Positions 20,938 through 31,332 are shown, counted from the first letter of the stretch. The stretch is DNA of 64,000 nucleotides from Kiritimatiellia bacterium (GCA_028716365.1 JAQUPZ010000001.1:124001-188000), one strand, 5' to 3'. Translations and numbers: made by a program. The notes: a model not told the origin generated them from the letters alone.

Positions 20938-21852
20938 ATGAAATATGTTATTGCAGTAATGACGATGATTCTGGTTTTCCGTGCTGAAGCCGGGCTTTCC
21001 TCTACGAATGGCGTGTGGTTCGATGCAAAACATACCGATGGGAAATCGCTCTTTGTGAGATCGGGAGACTATACCATGCGGTTTGCGGAGAAATCGAGTT
21101 GGACATTCCGGGAGGCATCGTACAGGGGAAAACAATTTCTCACAACTTCGGGCTGGCAGCAGCCTGTTCTCAATGAGGCTAAAGTCCCCAAGGGTAAAGA
21201 TACGTTTCTCGGTACTGGTCATCGCAGGGAAGCAGTCGAATCTATTGCCGTGACGGTATCGAACGCGAGTGAATCGGTCCTCACTTATCCCGTGGTGGAA
21301 GGATTATCAATTACGAACGGCGATATGTTTATAATTGAAAAGAAAAGCAAATTTATCTCTGAATTCAGCGGGCTTTTATATGAACATCGATCATGGGTGA
21401 CCGTATCGCCGGATGGTATTCATGAACGCTATTGGTTTCGTGCTGCAGGGGAGGGTACGACAAATGTGAATTACATGTACGTATTCATGCATATATTCCG
21501 GAACTCGACGAAACAGTGGATTGTCGGCGACGATAAAGGTGAAATAACGAAAGGTGAATTTATTGATGACATGTCGTTTTCGTTGAAAAAGGACATAAGA
21601 TGGGCATTTATCTATGATCCCATGGAAATCGTGGGTGTGGTATATGTGTACCCGAAAATATATGAGGGTAAACGGGGATTTAAGAATTCATTCTGGAACC
21701 GTTCGTACGATAATAAGCTTTATTTACAAATTGATCCAAAGCGGAAGATGGGCGAAGAATTCGAATACGAGGTAACATTAAAAGTGTTCATTGCCCCGGC
21801 GGAAATCTGGGAGACTGAGGCAAAGAAAACACTTACCCTGTTTCTTCGGTAA
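20938..21852 (+). CDS. Hypothetical secreted protein
   Basis: Signal peptide MKYVIAVMTMILVFRAEAGLSS; no family recognised. Confidence 0.6.
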   Translation: MKYVIAVMTMILVFRAEAGLSSTNGVWFDAKHTDGKSLFVRSGDYTMRFAEKSSWTFREASYRGKQFLTTSGWQQPVLNEAKVPKGKDTFLGTGHRREAVESIAVTVSNASESVLTYPVVEGLSITNGDMFIIEKKSKFISEFSGLLYEHRSWVTVSPDGIHERYWFRAAGEGTTNVNYMYVFMHIFRNSTKQWIVGDDKGEITKGEFIDDMSFSLKKDIRWAFIYDPMEIVGVVYVYPKIYEGKRGFKNSFWNRSYDNKLYLQIDPKRKMGEEFEYEVTLKVFIAPAEIWETEAKKTLTLFLR

Positions 21853-21885
21853 AAACTGATTATCTCGTAAGAAACCGGCAATTTC

Positions 21886-22590
21886 TTATTTTTTACCTGC
21901 ATAAGACTTGAGCATCTTCATGAACTCACACATGCAGGGTGCATAGTCATGCCATGTCCGACAGGAGACCATGTTACCATCGAGAACCATCGGCTGATCA
22001 ACGTACTTGGCCCCGCCTTGTTCGGCATCCATCGCGCATTTGGCAACTGTGGTGACTGTTCGTCCGCGAATCACTCCTGCAGCACTGACGATTTCAATTC
22101 CATGGCACACCACGGCCACCGGTTTATTGGCTTCGAAAAAATGTTTGGTGATACGCATCAGGTCTTTGTCGTAGCGAAGATATTCCGGCGCCCGGCCGCC
22201 CGACACAAACATTCCGATGTATTGGGTAGGATCCACATCACGGAAAGCGACTTCAGCCTTGATGTGATATCCCGGCCGTTCCTCGGTAATGTCCCAGGGT
22301 ACGACGCTGTTCGGTGGGACTTCGTGAAGCACCATGTGGTATAGCCGCGCCTGGGGACCCGACACAACCACCTGGAAACCATCTTCGGCAATCCGGAAAA
22401 ATGGATAAAGGGTGTCCACAACCTCGGTAGCGTCACCGATGGGCATTAGAACTTTACCCCCTTTCGCTTTTTCTTCAGCGGCAATCAGGGAAGATGACAT
22501 CATGGCAACCGCAGAAGTTCCACTTGCCAGCATGGTACACATTTTCCGTCGGCTTATAGGCTTTTGTTTCATCGTGATTTTCCTTTCCAT
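21886..22590 (-). CDS. DJ-1/PfpI family protein, Tat-like signal
   Basis: SRRKMCTMLASGTSAVAMMSSS; FVSGGRAPEYLRYDKDLMRITKHFFEANKPVAVVCHGIEIV nucleophile elbow AVVCHG. Confidence 0.85.
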   Translation of the reverse strand: MERKITMKQKPISRRKMCTMLASGTSAVAMMSSSLIAAEEKAKGGKVLMPIGDATEVVDTLYPFFRIAEDGFQVVVSGPQARLYHMVLHEVPPNSVVPWDITEERPGYHIKAEVAFRDVDPTQYIGMFVSGGRAPEYLRYDKDLMRITKHFFEANKPVAVVCHGIEIVSAAGVIRGRTVTTVAKCAMDAEQGGAKYVDQPMVLDGNMVSCRTWHDYAPCMCEFMKMLKSYAGKK

Positions 22591-22729
22591 TTGTATTTCT
22601 GCCTCTGAGATCGTGAGTCTTTTCCAGTTAGAAATCCAGAAAAAACCAGTCGTAGATTCTGTAAAATTTCGCCTGCCTCATATAGTTCCCGGCCGCCGTT
22701 TCGGATACCTTTTGGAAAAAGAGAAAAAG

Positions 22730-22760
22730 TTCTGTCCGTCGGCTGTGACTGTGCTAAAGT
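22730..22760 (+). promoter_or_regulatory. Candidate promoter, motif copy 1
   Basis: TTCTGTCCGTCGGCTGTGACTGTGCTAAAGT, aligns ungapped with 25453-25483. Confidence 0.45.
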
Positions 22761-22856
22761 CTTTTCAGTAACCGGGACAAGAGCACTGGAGTGGGTGCTT
22801 CAGATTTGCTCCCCAAAAAAGTAATTTGTTGTCAACTGGCGTTGGAGCCAACCTAT

Positions 22857-24140
22857 ATGCGAACATCCTTTAAATCCGTCTTCATCCATAATGTAACCTT
22901 TGTCCTTTTTGCACTGGTGATTTTATGTTCGACCGTTTTTGCCGCGGAAAACTGGCCGCGTTGGCGTGGACCGCGTGATAACAGTACCGGTGTGCCCGGC
23001 AAATATCCAGTGATGTGGAGTGAAACGTCGAACATGCTGTGGAAAATCGAGTTACCCGGTAAAGGTTGTTCAACGCCCGTTGTGTGGGACCACAATATTT
23101 ATTTGACCGCGCCGGTTGAAGGTTGCGACGCAATCCTCGCTTACGACTGGAATGGAAAAAGGCAGTGGGAAACGGCTTTTGGACCTGAACGTCCCGGAAA
23201 ACATCGTGCGGGTTCCGGTAGTAATCCATCGGTTGTTACTGATGGCAGCGGATTATTTGTCTACTACAAAAGCGGTACACTGGCCGCATTGGACATGAAC
23301 GGTAAAGTACGTTGGAAAACCAACCTGCAGGAACGATACGGACCGGACAACATGGTCTGGGATATCGGTTCTTCACCCGTGTTGACCGAGAAAGACGTTG
23401 TGGCAACGATGATGCGTTCCGGTGACTCGTACCTGGCGGCATTTGACAAGGTTACGGGCGAACTCCACTGGAAGGTGGCGCGCGACTACGATGTGGCCTA
23501 TGAAGCTGATCAGGCCTACACTACGCCCATTGTGATAAACTTCAAGGGGTGTGAGTCGTTACTTGTGTGGGGCGCCGAACATCTCACTGTACATGCCGCC
23601 GCAGACGGCAAAGTTCTGTGGTCGTGCGGTGATTTCAATCCCGAGAAAAAAAGTAACTGGCCGCCTGTTGCTTCGCCGGTAATCGAGAACGGTATTGTTG
23701 TGGTACCCTATGGCCGTGGTATGCGTTGCCACGGAATCCGGCTTGATGGTGAGGGTGATGTAACCGCCAGTAATCGGCTATGGTTACGTGAGGATACTGG
23801 TTCCTATACACCAAGTCCCACAGTTTACAAGGGATGTGTCTGCATTGTTACGGAAAAATCGCGTGTTGACGGGCTCGAAATTACAACCGGTAAAACCCTC
23901 TGGAGTGTGAATATTCCGCGGGCTGTTGGCGGCTTTTTCGCATCGCCAATGGTGGCGGGTGACAGGCTTTACATTACACGCGAGAAGGGAAGCATCTTCG
24001 TTATTCAACTTGGCGGCAACACACCGGAGATTATTGCTCACAATAATCTTGGTGAACAACTCTGTGCCACGCCAGTACCCGTCGAAGGTCGTCTCCTGAT
24101 TCGCAGTGATAAACACCTCTTCTGTGTAGGTGAACGATGA
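22857..24140 (+). CDS. PQQ-binding-like beta-propeller (BamB-like) secreted protein
   Basis: WPRWRGPRDNSTGVPGKYPVMWSETSNMLWKIELPGKGCSTPVVW and repeated propeller motifs. Confidence 0.85.
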   Translation: MRTSFKSVFIHNVTFVLFALVILCSTVFAAENWPRWRGPRDNSTGVPGKYPVMWSETSNMLWKIELPGKGCSTPVVWDHNIYLTAPVEGCDAILAYDWNGKRQWETAFGPERPGKHRAGSGSNPSVVTDGSGLFVYYKSGTLAALDMNGKVRWKTNLQERYGPDNMVWDIGSSPVLTEKDVVATMMRSGDSYLAAFDKVTGELHWKVARDYDVAYEADQAYTTPIVINFKGCESLLVWGAEHLTVHAAADGKVLWSCGDFNPEKKSNWPPVASPVIENGIVVVPYGRGMRCHGIRLDGEGDVTASNRLWLREDTGSYTPSPTVYKGCVCIVTEKSRVDGLEITTGKTLWSVNIPRAVGGFFASPMVAGDRLYITREKGSIFVIQLGGNTPEIIAHNNLGEQLCATPVPVEGRLLIRSDKHLFCVGER

Positions 24141-24150
24141 TGAATCAAAA

Positions 24151-25392
24151 ATGTCAGGTTTCAAAAATATGAAATTGATTAAAAATACTACCGAAATACT
24201 GGCGCTGTTTTTATGGGTAATAACGCTTGTTGCCGGGGAAACAAGAAATTCCAGGCCGGCCACTGCTTTTCTTGAAATGGCTCTTGAACCACCAGTTGTC
24301 AATACAGTCCCAGGCCCGGAGTATTCCGACGAACAACGTGATTATGGGATGACTATAGGCATTGAACGTACACGTGGCGGGCGATTTTGGGCTGTCTGGG
24401 TTGCGGGTGGTGATAGCGACAAAGGTTACTTCGTCACCGCCACAAGTGATGATGAGGGGAAAACGTGGTCAAAGCCGCGTTTTGTAATTGATCCACCTGA
24501 AGCGCCAAATGGTCTGCGTCGCCGTATCCTTGTCGGTAATTTCTGGTGCGACCCGACAGGACGGTTGTGGCTGTTCTTTGATCAGTCCATGGGTTACTTT
24601 GACGGCCGTGCAGGTGATTGGGCCATCACCTGCGATGATCCCGATGCCGCACAGCCCGTGTGGTCTGCGCCACGTCGAATTTATCACGGCATGACGCTCA
24701 ACAAACCTACAGTTTTACGTAACGGGGACTGGTTGTTGCCAATCTCGCTTTGGACGCGTGATCGCATCGGACCGGCAGAATTACGAAATTCTTTTCATGA
24801 ACTCGATGATCAACGCATGGCACACACTTTTGTCTCGGTTGATCAGGGAAAAACATGGACACGGCGCGGAGGAGTAATAGTTCCACAAAGTGACTTTGAT
24901 GAACATATGTTTGTTGAACTCAAAGACGGCCGACTCTGGATGCTGGCGCGTACGAAGTATGGTATTGCAGATACATTTTCGCCGGATGGCGGACGTACAT
25001 GGAGTGAACCGAAACCGTCGCCCATCCAGAATCCAAATGCACGATTTTTTATACGTCGTCTCATATCGGACCGTTTGCTGATGGTAAAGAACGGTCCGCT
25101 TGGTAAGCGTACAGGCCGTTCAGAAATGACGGCATTCCTCTCGGATGATGACGGCAAGACCTGGCTCGGTGGACTTGTACTGGATGAACGAAACGGTGTC
25201 TCTTACCCCGACGGTTTCCAGGCGCCGGATGGTAGAATATTCATCTCTTATGACCATAATCGTGCGGCAGATCGCGAAATTCTTCTCGCCGTTTTTACGG
25301 AAGAAGACATACTTGCCTGTAGAGCAACATCCGGAAAGGCGTGTCTTAAAGGCATTATTAACAAAGCGATTGGGCCGACAAAAGTGCGATGA
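24151..25392 (+). CDS. Sialidase/BNR-repeat exo-glycosidase-like protein
   Basis: Asp-box-like repeats SDDEGKTWSKPRF, SVDQGKTWTRRG, SPDGGRTWSEPKP, SDDDGKTWLGGL. Confidence 0.82.
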   Translation: MSGFKNMKLIKNTTEILALFLWVITLVAGETRNSRPATAFLEMALEPPVVNTVPGPEYSDEQRDYGMTIGIERTRGGRFWAVWVAGGDSDKGYFVTATSDDEGKTWSKPRFVIDPPEAPNGLRRRILVGNFWCDPTGRLWLFFDQSMGYFDGRAGDWAITCDDPDAAQPVWSAPRRIYHGMTLNKPTVLRNGDWLLPISLWTRDRIGPAELRNSFHELDDQRMAHTFVSVDQGKTWTRRGGVIVPQSDFDEHMFVELKDGRLWMLARTKYGIADTFSPDGGRTWSEPKPSPIQNPNARFFIRRLISDRLLMVKNGPLGKRTGRSEMTAFLSDDDGKTWLGGLVLDERNGVSYPDGFQAPDGRIFISYDHNRAADREILLAVFTEEDILACRATSGKACLKGIINKAIGPTKVR

Positions 25393-25452
25393 TTCCGAAT
25401 ATAATTTGAACCCACCGTATTTTTTACAGGATCCTTTTTTGAAAATACAAAC

Positions 25453-25483
25453 TTCTTGCCGTGGAACATGACTGTGTTAGAGT
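25453..25483 (+). promoter_or_regulatory. Candidate promoter, motif copy 2
   Basis: TTCTTGCCGTGGAACATGACTGTGTTAGAGT, 52 nt upstream of the 25536 start. Confidence 0.45.
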
Positions 25484-25535
25484 TTCTTGAACAGCGCGAA
25501 ATCTGGTTGCTATATATAGAGGAAAGGAACAAACA

Positions 25536-26444
25536 ATGAATATATCAATGAACCGTCGGGAATTTCTTCGGAACAGCAGCGGGATAGTGGCGGGTGTTGC
25601 TGCGGCCAGTTTATGGAATGGCTCGTCTGTGTCCGCAGAGCAGGTCAAGGTAAGTACACCCAACGCGGAAAAACTGGGATGGAAGATGAGCGTTGCGACA
25701 TACACCTACCGGCGTTTTCCATTATACGAGGCACTGGACAAAATTGCCGCACTCGGAGTCAGGCACATCGAGCCGGCTTTCTTCCTGAAACTTGACAAGG
25801 CACGTCCGACACTCCAGATAAACGAGAATCTTTCTGCGGAGGTCCGCAAGGAATTCAAAAGCAAGCTAGCAGACATGGGCATATCCATGTCGAGTTTCTA
25901 TTCCTCACTGAACGCCGACGAGGACAAAGCGAAAAAGATTTTCGAGTTCTGCAAGGAAATGGGCGCAGGGACAATCGTGGCGGAACCACCGGATAACGCG
26001 TTTGATATGATTGAAAAACTTTGCGAGGAGTACAAAATCAACGTGGCCATCCATAATCATCCTGAAAAGCAGAATTACAAAAACTGGAAACCGGAAAATG
26101 TACTGGAATTGTGCAAAAACCGGAGTAAGAGGATAGGTGGCTGCTGTGATACCGGGCATTGGGTACGTTCCGGCCTCGATGCGGTTGAATGCCTGAAGAA
26201 AATGGAAGGACGGATTGTCAGCTTCCATCTCAAGGACGCGGCCGAGATGGGTAACAGGAAGTCCCCTGACTCTATTCTAGGCGAAGGCAAGGCCAACTAC
26301 AAAGAAGTCCTCAAGGAACTCAAGCGTCAAGGGTACAAGGGACTCACGGCCATTGAGTATGAAAATGACACATCTGCGCTCCAGGAAGAAATGGTCAAGA
26401 ATGTTGCTTTCGTCGAATCCGTAGCCAAAGAACTGGTTGGATGA
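25536..26444 (+). CDS. Sugar phosphate isomerase/epimerase-like TIM barrel (AP_endonuc_2), Tat-like signal
   Basis: MNRREFLRNSSGIVAGVAAASL; CDTGHWVRSGLDAVECLKKMEGRIVSFHLKD, LTAIEYEND. Confidence 0.85.
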   Translation: MNISMNRREFLRNSSGIVAGVAAASLWNGSSVSAEQVKVSTPNAEKLGWKMSVATYTYRRFPLYEALDKIAALGVRHIEPAFFLKLDKARPTLQINENLSAEVRKEFKSKLADMGISMSSFYSSLNADEDKAKKIFEFCKEMGAGTIVAEPPDNAFDMIEKLCEEYKINVAIHNHPEKQNYKNWKPENVLELCKNRSKRIGGCCDTGHWVRSGLDAVECLKKMEGRIVSFHLKDAAEMGNRKSPDSILGEGKANYKEVLKELKRQGYKGLTAIEYENDTSALQEEMVKNVAFVESVAKELVG

Positions 26445-29400
26445 TGAAATGTTACATGTTACAGCGACGGACAGTTGTTGTGGCATTTAGACTTTTTGTT
26501 TTCGCGGGTGTGATGTTTTCAGCTACGGCTGGTGATTGGCCCACTTTCAGGGCAGATGCTTCACGCAGTGGTTACACTCCGGAAGTACTGTCGACCAATC
26601 TAAATCTGACTTGGACATATCAATCGGTTCACCCGCCGATGCCTGCCTGGCCGACGCGGAATCGCCTGCGTTATGACACCGTATATCAGCCGGTAATTTC
26701 CGGTGGAGCTCTTTTTTTCGGCAGCTCGGCTGATGGCAAGGTGTATGCATTGGATGCCGTCACCGGTCGATTGAAATGGGAATTCTTCACTGATGGACCG
26801 GTACGGTTTGCACCAGCAGCCTGGAAAGACCGCGTGTTTGCGGTAAGTGACGATGGCCATTTGTACTGTCTGTCGGCGAAGGACGGACGACTACTCTGGA
26901 AGCGACATGGTGGTTCGCGACCGGACATGATCCTGGGTAATGACCGTATGATCTCACGCTGGCCAGCACGCGGTGGTCCGGTGGTGGCCGATAATATTGT
27001 CTATTTTGCTGCAGGTATCTGGCCCAGTGAAGGCATCTTTATCTGTGCTCTCAATCCACTTAATGGAAAAGTATTATGGTGTAACAATTCTTCCGGTTCC
27101 CTGGAAATGGATCAACCCCATCCCACGGCCCGTTCAAAAAGCGGCGTGGCCGCCCAGGGTTATCTGGCCATAGACGGCGATCGACTGGTGGTACCCACGG
27201 GTCGGGCAGTACCTGCGTTCTTTGATCGAAGTGATGGAAAATTCCTGTACTGCTGGCTCCAGCCAAATGTACACGTCGGCGGTTGTGATGTCATGACTTT
27301 TGACAGATGGTTTTTTAATGGTGGGGCAGTTTTCACTCTCATTGATGAAACAATGATTGGAAAAATGGGAACTGTCGCGGCCCTTCATCCAGATTATCTT
27401 CTGGTTTCAGGCAAAACACCTTCTCTTAATGTCATCGATAGAAAAGCTCTCGTGGTTGAAAAGCAAATCACCGGCCCAAAGGGACAGAAGAAAACAGGTA
27501 AAGGTCTGGCTGCTCCTCTGTGGACAATTAAATTGCCGGAAGAAGTCATGCTCAAACAGGTTCGACTGAAAGGATCCGAGACACCAGGGTACAAAACGAT
27601 GGGTTCAACTGCCTGGTATGATTTGTCCATCGAGGGGCAACCCGCGGCGTTGATTACAGCCGGTGATTACGTAATTGTGGGTGGCCGGGATCGTGTCCTG
27701 ATGTTTGATTTACGATCACGTAATCAGGTTTGGAGCGCTGATGTTGAAGGTGAGGCCGGCGGGTTGGCGATGGCCGATGGCCGGTTGTTTGTAAGTACCG
27801 ATAAAGGGATGATTTATTGTTTTTGTGGAACGGTAACAGGAAAACCGGCCACCATCAAAGCTGCAATAGAGACAGAACCGGAAGACCCGTTATACCAGGC
27901 CGCTGCGGACGAAATAATTCGACGCACGGGTATCAAGGAAGGTTACTGTGTTGATTTTGGCTGCGGTGATGGGCGGTTGGCTTTGGCGCTGGCCCGGCGT
28001 ACCAGTTTACAGATTTACGGTGTTGAGCAAGATGCAACCAAAGTTGAAGCGGCCAGACGCATGCTTGATAGGGCAGGATTCTACGGGAAAAGAGTAATGA
28101 TCCATCAAACCAATTTGGCGAAAGTACCTTATCCTAATTCTTTTGCTGATTTAATTGTATCTCAACAATCGGTTGAAAAGGGGACAAAAGATTTTATTAA
28201 CAATGATGTTCGGCGAATGCAACGGCCTTACGGGGGTGTAGTCTGTGTGGGACGTTCTGGTGCCATGGAGTTATACACCCGCGGTCCGGTGGAAGGAGCT
28301 GGTAACTGGACGCACCAGCATACGGATTCCGCAAATACACTTTGTTCTGAAGACCTTGTCATTCGTGCACCTGTGTCTATGCTCTGGTTCCGCGATACGG
28401 ATTTTGTCCTGCCTTTACGTCACGGCCGCGGTCCCGCTCCACTGGTTGATTCCGGGAGGATGTTTATCGGAGGATTACACGGAATGCGAGCAATGAATAT
28501 CTACAACGGCCGGACCCTGTGGGAATACCCTCTGGAAAATCTGCTCCTTTCTTACCATAGTGAGCATAGCATTGGCGCCGCATGGACCGATGGACATTAC
28601 TGTCTTGGTGGGAACCGTCTTTACGTAAATACCGGTGACCGATGTGTATGTCTTGACGTGGAAAGCGGTAAAAAGATTCGTGAGTTAAATCCGCCAGCTT
28701 ATCCTAACGGCAAACCGGGAACCTGGGGATACATCGCCTATGAGGGTGGTTTGTTATTTGGTACACTTGCCGAAACAAACTATCTCGTGCGGTGCTGGTC
28801 ACCGTTATGGAATACCGGTGGCCAGTTTATCCAGTCGGTCATGTTCTTTGCAATGGATCCGGATACCGGTAAAATCAAATGGACCTACAAACCTGAACGA
28901 TCCATACGAAACAATGCCATTGCCATCAGTAAAGGACGGGTTTATCTCATAGATCGCGATATTGCGCGCGTTGACGACATTCAATATCCGGTACAGGACC
29001 TTCAAGCCGAGGCCAAGCGGTTGGCCAAGGCCAATGATACCCACGAAGATGATGAAATACGGGCACTTGCCCCGCAACCTCCCAATGGCCGGTTACTGGC
29101 ACTGGCCGCTTCGACGGGGCAGGTCTTATGGAAGACCGACGAGAATGTGTTCGGCAGTCAGCTGGCGGTGAGCGAAAAATACGGTTTGCTTCTGATGTGT
29201 TATCAACCGGTCCATCAGGCATCGCTGGCTGTGGAGCGGGGTGACCGTATGGCTGTTTTCAAAACCGTTGACGGTTCGCGAGTGTGGGATGTTTCGGCAA
29301 ATTATGAGGCCCGGCCAATACTCAATGACCGGACGATCTACGCAGAACCGGGCGCGTGGGACCTGCTCACCGGCCAGAAAACGCCGTTTATGCTAAAGCG

Positions 29401-29662
29401 ATCTTATGGATGTGGTATTCCGGCGGGTTCACGGAACCTGCTTGTCTTTCGTTCGGGGACGCTGGGATATGTTGATCTGACAAAGGGCGATCAGGTTGAA
29501 AACTATGGAGGAATCCGGCCCGGTTGCTGGGTGAATGTGATTCCAGCCGGAGGTTTGTTGGTGATGGCCGATGCGGCCAGTTGGTGTACATGCAGTTATC
29601 TTAACCAGGCAACAATCGCCCTCGAACCGGCATCAGCTTCTTTATTGCCTCCAATCCTGTGA
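26441..29662 (+). CDS. PQQ-like beta-propeller protein with embedded class I SAM methyltransferase domain
   Basis: WPTFRADASRSGYTPE..., PVISGGALFFGSSADGKVYALDAVTGRLKWEF; central VDFGCGDGRLALALARRTSLQIYGVEQDATKVEAARRML; second propeller half follows. Confidence 0.83.
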   Translation: MMKCYMLQRRTVVVAFRLFVFAGVMFSATAGDWPTFRADASRSGYTPEVLSTNLNLTWTYQSVHPPMPAWPTRNRLRYDTVYQPVISGGALFFGSSADGKVYALDAVTGRLKWEFFTDGPVRFAPAAWKDRVFAVSDDGHLYCLSAKDGRLLWKRHGGSRPDMILGNDRMISRWPARGGPVVADNIVYFAAGIWPSEGIFICALNPLNGKVLWCNNSSGSLEMDQPHPTARSKSGVAAQGYLAIDGDRLVVPTGRAVPAFFDRSDGKFLYCWLQPNVHVGGCDVMTFDRWFFNGGAVFTLIDETMIGKMGTVAALHPDYLLVSGKTPSLNVIDRKALVVEKQITGPKGQKKTGKGLAAPLWTIKLPEEVMLKQVRLKGSETPGYKTMGSTAWYDLSIEGQPAALITAGDYVIVGGRDRVLMFDLRSRNQVWSADVEGEAGGLAMADGRLFVSTDKGMIYCFCGTVTGKPATIKAAIETEPEDPLYQAAADEIIRRTGIKEGYCVDFGCGDGRLALALARRTSLQIYGVEQDATKVEAARRMLDRAGFYGKRVMIHQTNLAKVPYPNSFADLIVSQQSVEKGTKDFINNDVRRMQRPYGGVVCVGRSGAMELYTRGPVEGAGNWTHQHTDSANTLCSEDLVIRAPVSMLWFRDTDFVLPLRHGRGPAPLVDSGRMFIGGLHGMRAMNIYNGRTLWEYPLENLLLSYHSEHSIGAAWTDGHYCLGGNRLYVNTGDRCVCLDVESGKKIRELNPPAYPNGKPGTWGYIAYEGGLLFGTLAETNYLVRCWSPLWNTGGQFIQSVMFFAMDPDTGKIKWTYKPERSIRNNAIAISKGRVYLIDRDIARVDDIQYPVQDLQAEAKRLAKANDTHEDDEIRALAPQPPNGRLLALAASTGQVLWKTDENVFGSQLAVSEKYGLLLMCYQPVHQASLAVERGDRMAVFKTVDGSRVWDVSANYEARPILNDRTIYAEPGAWDLLTGQKTPFMLKRSYGCGIPAGSRNLLVFRSGTLGYVDLTKGDQVENYGGIRPGCWVNVIPAGGLLVMADAASWCTCSYLNQATIALEPASASLLPPIL

Positions 29663-29785
29663 TGTGCATGGAACGGGTACAGTCCTTAGAACAATCGGTG
29701 CGCATTTTGGGAGAAAATCTTTCGCGTGATCCAGCCTTCGTCGAGAAACTACGGTGGACAAGTGCATCCATGCTGGCAGTGTTGT

Positions 29786-29822
29786 CGGAGAGCCCGCGTA
29801 TATTTATACAGCGGGCTCTCCG
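29786..29822. repeat. Perfect 12 bp stem hairpin, second member of the same hairpin family
   Basis: CGGAGAGCCCGC-GTATATTTATACA-GCGGGCTCTCCG; loop and right flank resemble the 44426-44466 element. Confidence 0.75.
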
Positions 29823-30087
29823 AACGCCTTGTCGGACATGGCGCCTGACGCTAAATCTTTCCTCCAGGAATGCAAAATGCGCACCGAAGATTGCCATCCC
29901 TCGGACAGAAGCCTCGGGAAATCGAGAAAGAAACGATTTGAGCGAATGTATGGGCATTCTGGTTTTCGCCATTTTCAATCGGTAAAAGATGTTACGAGAA
30001 TCAACAATCAGTGCGAACAGTCCTTTGACATTGACAGTTCCATGTTGCAGTACCAGAATTCATTTAAAGAAAAATGCGAGGTGCTAA

Positions 30088-31332
30088 TTGAAAAAACTTA
30101 TAAAACAATCTTCTATAATTTCATCTGTCTGTATTTCAGTAATTCTTTTTTTTACCATTGATATCGGGTTGGTCCCGGCCGCGGAATTTGATGCGGAAAA
30201 ACTCGCTGCGATCCGCACAAAGATGCAGAAATTCGTCGATGAACAGGGATCGAATCAGGTGGCCGGATTAGTAATGGTGGTTGGAAGTTCAAAGGGAATC
30301 GCCGCTCTCGAAGCAATTGGACAACAGAACATCGAAGAGAAAAAGCCCATGCTGAAAAACGGGCTCTTTCGCATTGCTTCGATGACCAAGCCTGTCACTT
30401 CAATTGGAATCATGATTTTACAGGATGATGGAAAACTCTCAGTGGAAGACCCGGTCGAAAAGTACCTTCCGGAATTCAAGGGGCAGATGCTTTTGGAAAG
30501 TCGGGAAGGGAGCAAAGTTATTTTGAAGAAGCCGGAACGTCCTATCACGATTCGCGACCTGCTTACACACACTTCAGGGCTTCCGGGAGGTTTTCCACCG
30601 GGACTGGCCGATCTGTATTTCAAGCGGAATTACAGTCTGGCGGAAGCAACAATGATCCAATCCCAGCGGCCGCTGGATTTTCCACCCGGGAGCAAGTGGT
30701 CGTATTGCAATGCAGGAATGGATACACTCGGTCGGATCATTGAAGTGGTCAGCGGTATGTCATACGAGGATTTTCTTAAAAAGCGCATTTTCAAGCCGCT
30801 TGGTATGAAGCAGACTTCTCCCTATCCAACGGATAAACAGCTCAAGCGGCTCGCCGGACTTTATAATTTCAAGGATGGAAAGCTGAATTATCTCGGCTTT
30901 CAGCTTCTCGGTCCGACAAAAGGCGCGCGGCATCCAATTCCAGCCGGCGGACTTTATTCCACCGGAAGTGACTTGGCAAAAATATACCAGATGATGCTCA
31001 ACCAGGGAAAAGCAGGTGACAAACAGATTCTTTCCCGGGCTGCAGTGAAGCAAATGACCACCCTCCAAACAGGAGATATTCAATGCGGCTTTACCAATGG
31101 TATGGGATTTGGTTTCGGTTGGGGCGTTGTGAAACAGCCACAGGGTGTACACGAGATGATGTCCGCCGGAACCTATGGTCATGGCGGCGCATTCGGTACA
31201 CAGGCATGGATTGACCCTCAGAAAGATCTCTTCATTATTCTTCTTATCCAGCGTGTCGGCATTCCCAACGCCGACGCCAGTGATTTGCGGCGTACTCTTC
31301 AAATCGGCGCTGTCGAAGCCTTGAAGAAATAA
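30088..31332 (+). CDS. Serine hydrolase, beta-lactamase (class C)/EstB-like family
   Basis: SMTKPVTS (SxxK), YCNAGMDTLGRIIEVVSG (YxN), HGGAFGTQAW (HGG); TTG start. Confidence 0.88.
   Translation: MKKLIKQSSIISSVCISVILFFTIDIGLVPAAEFDAEKLAAIRTKMQKFVDEQGSNQVAGLVMVVGSSKGIAALEAIGQQNIEEKKPMLKNGLFRIASMTKPVTSIGIMILQDDGKLSVEDPVEKYLPEFKGQMLLESREGSKVILKKPERPITIRDLLTHTSGLPGGFPPGLADLYFKRNYSLAEATMIQSQRPLDFPPGSKWSYCNAGMDTLGRIIEVVSGMSYEDFLKKRIFKPLGMKQTSPYPTDKQLKRLAGLYNFKDGKLNYLGFQLLGPTKGARHPIPAGGLYSTGSDLAKIYQMMLNQGKAGDKQILSRAAVKQMTTLQTGDIQCGFTNGMGFGFGWGVVKQPQGVHEMMSAGTYGHGGAFGTQAWIDPQKDLFIILLIQRVGIPNADASDLRRTLQIGAVEALKK

Noticed and set aside
29659-30161. Small ORFs of 108-135 aa on both strands
   Set aside because: They span the hairpin repeat and have no recognisable family; more likely intergenic repeat translated by chance.
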